In this document: piece after piece, positions 9,162 through 18,100 of the stretch
Layout of the letters: every line of letters begins with the position of its first letter
Numbering within the stretch: the stretch's first letter is position 1
Assembly (NCBI GenBank): GCA_944381255.1
Contig: CALWKL010000076.1
Span: 1-25,147, forward strand
DNA from: an uncultured Clostridia bacterium
GTDB taxonomy: Bacteria; Bacillota; Clostridia; Christensenellales; UBA1242
Length of the DNA stretch: 25,147 bases
Reading direction: 5' to 3'
Program-made: the position numbers and the translations under genes
Notes under the pieces: generated by a model
What the model saw: the letters and a program-made list of their open reading frames with translations, nothing else
What the model was told of the DNA's origin: nothing
Database searches by the model: none

Positions 9162-9190
9162 AAAAAAAATTGGCATTAGCCAATTTTTTC
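9162..9190 (-). terminator. Bidirectional terminator after rpiB
   Basis: The stem AATTGGC/GCCAATT (9168-9174 with 9179-9185) has the loop ATTA and is flanked by an A8 tract on one side and T6 on the other. It lies about 72 bases beyond the rpiB stop and just upstream of the lipoprotein leader. Confidence 0.82.
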
Positions 9191-9262
9191 TATACAAAGT
9201 CAAATAACTCTAATCATCGATAAAAAAATTTTAAATAAAAATAACAAAATTTGTCTGATTTA

Positions 9263-9691
9263 CTATTTCTCATCAATTATATTCATTCGACGAATATATT
9301 TACCACCAAGACAATTTGAATTTAAAAACGCTTTTACCATTCGCTTAGCACAAAAAGCTGAAGTAGTTCTCCCAGCCAAGACCAATACATTTGCATCATT
9401 ATGCTGTCTTGCTAGAGTCGCTGATGCTACATTATGGCAAAGTGCTGCACGAATCGCAGGATTACGATTTGCACAAATGCTCATACCTATACCGCTACCA
9501 CAAATTAAAATACCGCGATTATTAGTGCTTTGCTTTACTTCTGCCACTAATTTTTTGCAATATACAGGGAAATCTACACTTTGGGTAGAATCTGTGCCTA
9601 AATCGACAAATTCAATATGCTTACTAGAAAGGTATTTTACTAATTTTTGCTTAAGAGCATAACCGGCATGGTCACATGCTAAATACAACAT
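9263..9691 (-). CDS. rpiB: Ribose-5-phosphate isomerase B
   Basis: RpiB interconverts ribose 5-phosphate and ribulose 5-phosphate in the non-oxidative pentose phosphate pathway (cytoplasm). The 142-residue length is normal. Seen: CDHAGY at residues 6-11; the phosphate-binding and catalytic segment ICGSGIGMSI at 63-72, with Cys64 as the expected catalytic base; and the ARQHNDANVL motif at 94-103. The related LacA/LacB galactose-6-phosphate isomerases share the fold, but no tagatose pathway genes are nearby, so RpiB is the better call. The start has TGGAGGA upstream. The hairpin terminator of the preceding operon ends only about 20 bases before the start, and no convincing promoter lies between them. 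Confidence 0.93.
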   Translation of the reverse strand: MLYLACDHAGYALKQKLVKYLSSKHIEFVDLGTDSTQSVDFPVYCKKLVAEVKQSTNNRGILICGSGIGMSICANRNPAIRAALCHNVASATLARQHNDANVLVLAGRTTSAFCAKRMVKAFLNSNCLGGKYIRRMNIIDEK

Positions 9692-9710
9692 ATATTATCC
9701 TCCATTTAAT

Positions 9711-9743
9711 AAAAAACCGCTTTTATTATTTTAGCGGTTTTTT
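9711..9743 (-). terminator. Terminator of the surface-protein operon, directly upstream of rpiB
   Basis: AAAAAACCGCT (9711-9721) pairs with AGCGGTTTTTT (9733-9743) around an AT-only loop. The minus-strand product ends in six T residues. The hairpin begins seven bases after the stop at 9750 and ends just before the rpiB ribosome binding site. Confidence 0.88.
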
Positions 9744-9749
9744 ATTTCT

Positions 9750-12700
9750 TTATTCTTGAGAATCAGTATTCAAAGTAGACTGTTGATTACTTGCCTTCTT
9801 TGCCCTACCTACAGTTTTACCCTTGTGGTCACTAGGAGCAACTACAATCTTGCGCACAGGTACAGGCTGAATGTTTTGTTTTGTGTTGCGTCTAGTAGGC
9901 ACAGGAGCAATTTCATCACGCAAAGCAATACGCTTGGTAGATTTTTTGATAATCTCAGAATCATCTTTGCCACCGATGAGTGCTCTAGTATTTACAGGTT
10001 GCGCTTCTTTTGCTTTTATGTATGCAATAGAACCGTAAACCATTACAAAGATAAATAGTGCAGCACCGAATAGAATGATTATAATATTCCAGTCAAAATT
10101 CTTTTTGAATAATGCTTGAATCTTGACATCACCATTCAAAGACAAGTTGAGCTTTGAAGAAGTGCTAATGATTACATCATCTACCATCCAGCCCACAAAG
10201 GTACAGTTGTTAGCACTTACTGCTTCAAGAGTAACATTCTCTTTAAATTTACCAGAAGTATTTCCTATTACTGAACCTAGGCTAGAATCGTTTACATCAC
10301 AATCTACTACATATATAGCCTCTAATACTGCTACTAAATTGACATCATTGTCTGGCATAGTAAACAGCAAAGTAGGATTGGTACTTATGACATTACCATT
10401 CTCTGTCCAATGAACGAATTGATAACCACTCTTAGCAGTAGCTTTGATAGTAACGCTATCTCCCACTACATATATACCATTTCCAGAAATACTGCATTGA
10501 GTATCATCTACCGTGATATTTACATTATGTACTCTTACAAACACAGCATATATAGTAGTTGGTGCGGTGATAGTAAAGGTATAATCTTCCTCGGTAGAAA
10601 GGATATCTCCAGAAGCATTACGCCAGTCTAAGAATAGGTAGCCTGTAGATGCTTCAGCAGAAATAGTTTTTCTCTCGCCGAATCTATTGGTAGTATCGAG
10701 CCCTGATACAGAACCTGCTTCACTAGATTTTGTCAAGCTATTTGACAAAGCGTTATACAAATAACTTTCTGTCATCACAGCAACTTCTGCCGGTCTAAAT
10801 ACCGCCTCAATAAGCATATCCTTACCATTAGCTAATACTACCAAGTACTGGTCAGTGGTCTGTGAGATACCATTGATTTGCCAATAAGCAAATGCATATT
10901 GCTGACTTCTACCATCTTTTGAAAAGTATTGGTCATTGATAGCTAACTCAATCTTTTTGCCATATTGAATGTCAATTGAAGAAATGCCAGGCATATATTG
11001 ATATTCGACTTGGTCAACATAAATACTATACCAAGCATCACTACCATCATCACCAATTTGGCCGAAGGTCAAGGTTGATTGTTTGATAGTTAATACTACT
11101 ACAACATATTGATTTTCATGAATATTAGCAAGGGTCAAAAATTTATTCTCATTATTCACTGTTTGCCCATTTAGTATCCATGCGCTAATTACAAACATTT
11201 CAGGAACATTTACGAATACTTGAGTAGTCTCACCGTAGAGATACTCACCTCCACCTACAAAGCAACTGCTGTCTGCAAAATAGTCATAAGTTTCACTATA
11301 AGAAAATGAAGTAGTAACTACAAAGGTTTGCTTGCTAACATTGATATTTATAAGAGTAGAACCAAGTATTGTAACACTGTATAGACCATTAACATTGTTT
11401 ATAGCGTTATTATTTGCAACTACGCTATACAGCACAAAACCATCTTCTAAGTTTACACGGAATGTCAAAACATCACCATATTGGATAGTCAAAGGCTCTA
11501 TTAATAAGTCAGTTCCGTCCAAATCTAAATCACTAGATACACGAGTTACCGTAGTAGTTGAATTACTGAAGTTTGAAATGTTTAGGTTTGTGGTTACAGT
11601 GTAATCTAACTTTTCAAAAACGGCATAAAAAGTAATATCCGAATTAATGCTTTCAAACTTTATAATACTATTACTTGATAACCAAGATACGCCACTTAAG
11701 CCTATTGACTGGTCGCTAGGATTACTAGGCAGACTATATTCTTGACCATTGATGCCCACTGTGTCAAAGAAGTAACCATTGTTAGCTACGATTTTTACAT
11801 AAACAGGTTGACCAACTACATATTCTACTCCACTAAGTGCACTACCTGCTTCATCACAGAGGTAATATTGACCACCTTGAGTATCTAATTGATTGCCCTC
11901 ATTATCTTCATTGGCTAAAGAAACTAGATAGGTCTTTTCCACAAACACTGCTCTAAAGTATATTGTCTGTCCGTCATTTAAGTCAGGCACTACAAAAGGA
12001 GTGGTGTCATCACGCGAATTTTCTATAGTTTGCCAACTACCATTTTCGACACTATTACCAGCATCTACGGCTTGCCATTCCCAAGTCTCAAACTTATAAT
12101 TAGTGGCAATTTGGTCGGTATTTATTACCAAATAAATTGTTTGGTCGTAATTTACCGTACGAATAGTAGTGCTTGCATCATCAGCAGTCAATAATACCGC
12201 ACCTGCTCCAGCACAATCTTCTCTATTTGATAGATATGAGACAGAGTATTCCTCTGGTGCCAAAGTTACGAAAGCATTTAGGCTAGTAGGAATATCTACC
12301 GTATTGACACTTCCTTCAAATGCATTTTTAATATAAGCAGATATATCAAATGATGCTTGCTGACTATTGGTCTCATCTTGAGTTACACCTGCACCACTCC
12401 AGCCACTTACCTTGTATCCATCGTTAGGAGTAGCCAAAAGTGTAACTTCATCGCCATACTTAGCGACAGTTCCTTCTTCACCTGCGATAAGTATTGAACT
12501 AGATTTTAAATAACTTGTATCATTTGGGGATAAAATGATATCATATGTTCTTTCAGTATATTGAGCAACTAGAAGCATATCATTATAAGGGAAAATAAAT
12601 GTTTCACTCACATTACCAAGAGAAGGTGCAGCCTCGGTCTGTGTTGGGTTTTGATAACTAGTGTTTGCATAATCATAACGCATCCACTTTGAAAATTCAT

Positions 12701-14162
12701 ACTTAAAGAAGTCATCGCTTGCATTTTGAACAGTAGTACTGATAGTTACGCTATCATAGAATGTAACGAAGTAATCATCGCCACTTTTTAGAGCAAAGTC
12801 ATCTAAGCTACAATCAAGGCTCTCACTCAAAATACTCTCCTGACCACCCTCGATGCGTGCATCAAAGCTTAAGCGAACTAGTTGCGGAGTAGATAGCAAG
12901 AAAGGCAAATAGTTATTGGTCTTGCTTGATTGTTGCCAAATTGAATTTGTACCTTCGCCTTCATCTTTGAGGGCTGGCAAATCACTATCTGTAGTACAAT
13001 TTGCATCAAAACCTAAATTAGTAAGGAATGCACTATTTATATTACCAACTTTGGTAGATGTAGCACCTTGCTTGTTAGCACTCATCTCTAGGATACTAGC
13101 TCCTGGCAAGCAGTGATCCAAGAAGAAGTTTTTAGTCCTAATGAGTCCGGTGTTTATATTTGACCTATCACCTACTATGGCTCCACGGTCTACCGTGCTC
13201 CTATCCACATCTGCAGTAGTATCGATTACACTCGCATTGTAGCAAGATACTATAGGACGATTTTTGCCATCATCACTTGCTACACCAGCGATACCACCTA
13301 CTGCACCACCTTCAGTATTTATGACCACATCGCTTGTCGCATTTTGTATAGATGCGCAGTAGCGATCTAGTTGAGAACTTGCTGGAGCATTGTAAGAATT
13401 TTCTACACTAGCATATTGGTCTAGACACCCAACCAAGCCACCTACATAGTTTGAGCCCTCGACATAACCAGTATTATAGCACTCACTGACTTTTACCAAG
13501 CCTGAGCCAATAGATGCATCACCCTCTGCTCGACCAATCAAACTACCGACATATGTAGCTTTGGTCTTGATAAGTGTATCTTTGAGTCCCAGCTTTTGGA
13601 TAATAACTTGAGAGCCTGCATATTTTACATATCCAAATAGTCCTCGATATGTCTCTATTTCATCAGTCTGTGTACTAAGTCCTGAGGCAAAATAGCCTAA
13701 GTCTTGGTCAATGATAGTAAGCCCATATATAGAGTACCCTTGACCATTGAAGTTACCAGTAAAAGGACTCTCTCTAGTACCAATTGCTACCCAAAAAGGA
13801 TACATAGACAAGTCTAAGTGAGCAGTCAATGCATATGATGCACTGGCATAAGCCTTACCATCGTTACGACTATCTGTCATAGCATTATTTACAAGGTAAG
13901 CCATCGCTCTTAGGTCATCTACAGATTTGATTTGGTAGACTCCTTCGACATACTCTAGCCTTGTATCAATATCGGTTGTATCTAGATTATCTTTATCTAG
14001 CGAAGTGAAATATTGACTAGGACTAGATTCTGCCACTGCTCTACGCATAACCTGTGAATTACTCAATCCACCAAAGAGTAGAAATGCACATATCACAGCA
14101 GAAAGCAAGCATATTGCCATTATGCCAAAATGTTTGCCCAATTGCCAATAATGTAATTTCAT
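9750..14162 (-). CDS. Giant GLUG / InlB-repeat surface protein with C-terminal anchor and basic tail
   Basis: The 1470-residue protein starts with a hydrophobic export segment at 13-32. A GLUG-type beta-helix region follows at about 76-300: F-x-G-x-F-N-G-Q-G-Y near 134-143, GLFGYV near 174, YVGSLIG near 204, YVGGLVG near 239. A long array of divergent InlB B-repeat units (Flg_new_2 type) comes next, recognisable by G-Y-x-F-x-x-W and closing A-V-F or A-V-L strands, for example GYKVSGW, GYLFLDW, GYQFVHW and CTFVGWM. A membrane segment lies at about 1358-1382 and an 88-residue Arg/Lys-rich tail ends the protein. The tail is unusually long for a membrane-anchored surface protein. No LPXTG motif or catalytic site was seen. 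The start is supported by AGGGGG five bases ahead. It is the third gene of an operon with the PHP gene and the 1513-residue paralogue. Confidence 0.87.
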   Translation of the reverse strand: MKLHYWQLGKHFGIMAICLLSAVICAFLLFGGLSNSQVMRRAVAESSPSQYFTSLDKDNLDTTDIDTRLEYVEGVYQIKSVDDLRAMAYLVNNAMTDSRNDGKAYASASYALTAHLDLSMYPFWVAIGTRESPFTGNFNGQGYSIYGLTIIDQDLGYFASGLSTQTDEIETYRGLFGYVKYAGSQVIIQKLGLKDTLIKTKATYVGSLIGRAEGDASIGSGLVKVSECYNTGYVEGSNYVGGLVGCLDQYASVENSYNAPASSQLDRYCASIQNATSDVVINTEGGAVGGIAGVASDDGKNRPIVSCYNASVIDTTADVDRSTVDRGAIVGDRSNINTGLIRTKNFFLDHCLPGASILEMSANKQGATSTKVGNINSAFLTNLGFDANCTTDSDLPALKDEGEGTNSIWQQSSKTNNYLPFLLSTPQLVRLSFDARIEGGQESILSESLDCSLDDFALKSGDDYFVTFYDSVTISTTVQNASDDFFKYEFSKWMRYDYANTSYQNPTQTEAAPSLGNVSETFIFPYNDMLLVAQYTERTYDIILSPNDTSYLKSSSILIAGEEGTVAKYGDEVTLLATPNDGYKVSGWSGAGVTQDETNSQQASFDISAYIKNAFEGSVNTVDIPTSLNAFVTLAPEEYSVSYLSNREDCAGAGAVLLTADDASTTIRTVNYDQTIYLVINTDQIATNYKFETWEWQAVDAGNSVENGSWQTIENSRDDTTPFVVPDLNDGQTIYFRAVFVEKTYLVSLANEDNEGNQLDTQGGQYYLCDEAGSALSGVEYVVGQPVYVKIVANNGYFFDTVGINGQEYSLPSNPSDQSIGLSGVSWLSSNSIIKFESINSDITFYAVFEKLDYTVTTNLNISNFSNSTTTVTRVSSDLDLDGTDLLIEPLTIQYGDVLTFRVNLEDGFVLYSVVANNNAINNVNGLYSVTILGSTLININVSKQTFVVTTSFSYSETYDYFADSSCFVGGGEYLYGETTQVFVNVPEMFVISAWILNGQTVNNENKFLTLANIHENQYVVVVLTIKQSTLTFGQIGDDGSDAWYSIYVDQVEYQYMPGISSIDIQYGKKIELAINDQYFSKDGRSQQYAFAYWQINGISQTTDQYLVVLANGKDMLIEAVFRPAEVAVMTESYLYNALSNSLTKSSEAGSVSGLDTTNRFGERKTISAEASTGYLFLDWRNASGDILSTEEDYTFTITAPTTIYAVFVRVHNVNITVDDTQCSISGNGIYVVGDSVTIKATAKSGYQFVHWTENGNVISTNPTLLFTMPDNDVNLVAVLEAIYVVDCDVNDSSLGSVIGNTSGKFKENVTLEAVSANNCTFVGWMVDDVIISTSSKLNLSLNGDVKIQALFKKNFDWNIIIILFGAALFIFVMVYGSIAYIKAKEAQPVNTRALIGGKDDSEIIKKSTKRIALRDEIAPVPTRRNTKQNIQPVPVRKIVVAPSDHKGKTVGRAKKASNQQSTLNTDSQE

Positions 14163-14193
14163 ATTTTCCCCCTAATTTTTATTCCCCAAATAT

Positions 14194-15108
14194 TTATTTT
14201 TTGATAGGAAACTTTATCTCAAGGTCAGCATTTTGCACATAACCCAAATACTCGGGAGCAAAACGCTTACCATTGATTTTGAAACCATCACCATGGAAGT
14301 CCGAGCCACCAGTTTTTAACAAATGCTGAGCATCACAGTAGTCTGACATCCATTTACACTCTGCTAGGCTAAATTTCTTGTGAATACATTCAAAACCATC
14401 TAGTATATCGAGTGCTGTTAGTTCCTTTACCAATCCCTTTACATTCTGTTCGCCATACACACGAAAAGCATGGGCAAAGATTGCATACCCGCCAGCCTCG
14501 TGAATTTTTTGGCAAACCTCCTCAATAGATGGAGTATCTTTTATCAATTCGTAGCAGTGAAATATTGCACCAGGCTTTACCACATGGTCTCGATAAAAAT
14601 TATCTGTCCTCTCGATATTGTACTTTTTATACAATTTTTGATTCTCTGGATAATTTGCTAAATCGTGGAAAAAAGTCTTGTGAGCGGTACGATATACTGG
14701 GTCGAACTGCAAACCTTCGGTAAACTTAAATCCCAGTCTAGCACCTATTTCTTTTAGAGCATCTAATCTCTTTTCCTCTAGCGAAAACTGATATTCATAA
14801 TTTAGCACAGGATACTGAGCCAATGTATCTAGGTCGAAATCATAAGCAAGCACCTCATATTTTTTACCTTTATAAGTACATGCTATTTCGCAACCATTGA
14901 TTATCCTACCGCAGAATCCACCATTTCCTTTTAATTCACGCACTTCAAAATTTGATTCTAGATTATCGTGGTCGGTAAAGGCAATTACATCTAGACCTCT
15001 ATTCTCTACGAAGCGCAACAATTCGGGAACAGAATACATTCCATCAGAATATTGCGTATGAATATGCAAATCTATTAACTGCCCATTTCTATACAATTTA
15101 TTAAACAT
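14194..15108 (-). CDS. PHP-domain metal-dependent phosphoesterase
   Basis: The 304-residue cytoplasmic protein has no signal peptide. The full PHP metal-ligand set is visible: DLHIHT with His15 and His17, Asp22, TDHDN with Asp46-His47, Glu74 in GCEIA, His143, His213 in FAHAF, and GSDFH with Asp270 and His272. This is the layout of the YciV/RNase AM branch (3',5'-nucleotide phosphatase or 5'-3' exonuclease). Substrates differ across PHP proteins, so the exact reaction is not determined. The start is set by AGGAGAT eleven bases upstream, a rather long spacing. It sits between two giant surface-protein genes with gaps of 21 and 31 bases, so it is surely co-transcribed with them. Why an intracellular phosphoesterase belongs there is not known. 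Confidence 0.88.
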   Translation of the reverse strand: MFNKLYRNGQLIDLHIHTQYSDGMYSVPELLRFVENRGLDVIAFTDHDNLESNFEVRELKGNGGFCGRIINGCEIACTYKGKKYEVLAYDFDLDTLAQYPVLNYEYQFSLEEKRLDALKEIGARLGFKFTEGLQFDPVYRTAHKTFFHDLANYPENQKLYKKYNIERTDNFYRDHVVKPGAIFHCYELIKDTPSIEEVCQKIHEAGGYAIFAHAFRVYGEQNVKGLVKELTALDILDGFECIHKKFSLAECKWMSDYCDAQHLLKTGGSDFHGDGFKINGKRFAPEYLGYVQNADLEIKFPIKK

Positions 15109-15129
15109 TGACTCTTTATCTCCTAATTT

Positions 15130-18100
15130 TTATTGGAAAACTTCCGAACTAAATACATTTGATTTTGCCAAGTCTTGTGCTAATTCAACAGTTACATTAT
15201 TGCTTTCGCCTATTGTAATAGTAGTTTTGCCTCCATCAGCGCTTGTAGAGACATATACCGGTACGACAGCAGTAACTGTATATACTATTTCGTTATCACA
15301 GAATACTTTAGAAGTTTCATCTTTTGCTACCAAAAGAACTATATTAGCTAATCCACTGTTTTCTGGTGGAGTCAACACAATCAAAGCTCTCTCGGTGCCA
15401 GTATCTACCTCAGCATCTCTCAAATCTATATTTACAGCACGCAAATATGCGTAAGTTAATTCAAGAGTAAGTGTACTAAAGTTATCATTGACAGCAAATG
15501 TCCTACTCCATTGTGCTCCGATTGGAGCAATAGGGGTAGCACTGCTACTATCAGCCTTGACTGTCATAGTCCTGAGTTCGTGTTTTGTCGCATCGCCAGA
15601 AGTACCACCTCTAATGGTGTCATATCCAGAAACAGTAAGGGTGCTACCGACATTTACATAAATCATAGCATTGTTTGTAGGAGTAACCTGACTACCACCA
15701 ATGTAATATGTATAAGTATTTCCATCTGTACCAAGCTCGGCCAAATTGTCCTCGACTCTTACTTCGTAACTACGCACTTCATAAGTAACATTTATCACTA
15801 CATTATCAGTTAGTGTAAAGTTTACCGTACCTACGTGGTTTACCCATACAGTACCAGAATATTGTGGTGTTACAGACATATTTACTATTTCAATACTTGT
15901 TACTCTGTATCCCTGTCCAGGGCTTGCCACCAACCTATGACTATTATTAAGTATACCTTGTCCATTTACTACTTTATTTGTATTAGTGTCTGTAATGGTA
16001 TAAGCCTTGTCATGAGCGATACTAATAGGTTCACCATTGATATCTTTACCTTTCCATATTTCGTTTACAGTAATAGTACGGACTATACCTATAAAGTTTG
16101 CCTTTACTACAAAATCATAACCATTGTATACCGCTGTAGCACCAATTTTAGAAAGCAATGCTGATACAGTCTGTTGTGAAGCAGAGCCTAATACTGAGAA
16201 TACATCGAAGCTACCAGCACCTACATAACCAGTCCCTGGCCTATCTGCAGAATATATATCCACACCGTTGCCACCATTGTAAGATACATTTACGCTACGC
16301 AAGAAATATTTACCCTCTTCACAACTTACTGTTGTAGCAATCCTGCTATTAATTGTCAATCCAGTGTGTGAAGCAGGCTTAAAGGTAAATACCCCAGCAG
16401 TTGCCGGCACTCCCTCTAGATTTGCTGTAAAGCTGATATTAAACTTACTAGCTAATTGATAATTAATAGTATAAGTAGCAGCTGTAGTAACTACAAAGTG
16501 GAATCTAATTAGTCCTGCACTACCTACTGAAGTCTGAGTATTGCTAGCTGAAGAAAGGCTAAATGAAGCGAACTCATAGCCAGAGGCAAAGTTTGGCAAA
16601 ATGAACAAGTAAATTGTACTACCATATGGCACTGCCAAAGCGCCACTATCTGCACTAATATTGGTGAGCGAACCATTGGTAGACAAAGTATATATTCCTG
16701 CTGAAGAATTAGTAACCCCAGCTACTTTCTCCTCAATAGTTACAGTTACAGGAGCAAGCTCGAAATATGCTCTCATAGTTAGATTTATAATACTATTGTT
16801 ATTTGTTACAGTAGAAGGTATAGTAATGCTAACATTTTGAATATTCTCATATACACCAAGTTCTGTACCACCTGATGACAATTTCCAAGAATCAAACACA
16901 TAGTAAGGACTATAAGTAACACTAGGTGTAGTAATATTATTAGAAATGGTAGCATCGTATCTCATCTCTATAGGAGAAGATGCAGTATTATTGTTAGCTG
17001 TTATAGTAGCACTTGGATTACTTACAGTTACAGTACTGGTGATTGCTGGTGGATTAGAGATAGCTGGCACACTATTTTTGTCCAAAGTCAGCAAATAGTA
17101 CCTAGCAAATCTCATTTGTATTGAAAAAGTGTCTTTTGAAACGTATCCAGCAGAATGACCTATAGTAATAGTAAACGACTTGTTAGTACTGTCATTAGCT
17201 TCTACGAAAGAACCAGAACCAGAAGCACCCACTGAAATAGCTACGTCCCAAGATTGACCATTATTAATAGAACCAATCCAAGACTCGAATTTCCAGAAGT
17301 GTGAGGCAGACTCAGGTGTACCGATTTGTACACTTACAGTATCACCCTGTCTATACCACTCATTTTCAAAAGGTGTAGCTGAATATGTAATCTTTAATTC
17401 ACTTTCGGCAGGAGTGAAACCACTAGAGAAACCATTGAATACTGAATTTATCCTAAAGCTATATAATTTTTCGAATACTGCTTCCAGATTATAAGAATCA
17501 TCAAGCGTATTGAAAGTCAAAGTAAACTCTCTTACTGCACCGGTACCACTTGCGTTACCTGCACCCGCATATACGACATCACTAGATACTATCACACCAC
17601 CGATAGATTCTGCAAAATAATTCCATGAATTCAATACATAATGGTTACTACCTGTAAACTGCGCTTGTGCCTTTACTGTTACAGTACCAGTAGCTGTAGC
17701 AGACCTTGTCAATGTAGCACTACTTGCGTAAGCGCCTCCATTAATAGAAACTTTATTTATAGAATCACTAGAACGAACATTTAGTGTAACTTCTTTTACA
17801 AATACCTTGAGCATAGGTAGATTGTCATTTAGTGCCGCACTAATAGTCCATGGAGAACCATTGAATGTCCAGCTAGATAGCGCAACAGGTTTTTGTATAC
17901 CAGTGCTTAGCTTTGCTCCTTGAATATCGCTATATACTGCAGGAGCAATATTTGCAATATTTGCGTTACTTGTAGTGTTGTTTAACTGATTGTATACATT
18001 CTTGCCTGCATATTTACCTGAGGTAAGATTCTCTCCTACTATACCACCAGCATTTAAAGAAGCCGCACTTACAGCACCCACATTATAACAATTTGTTACT

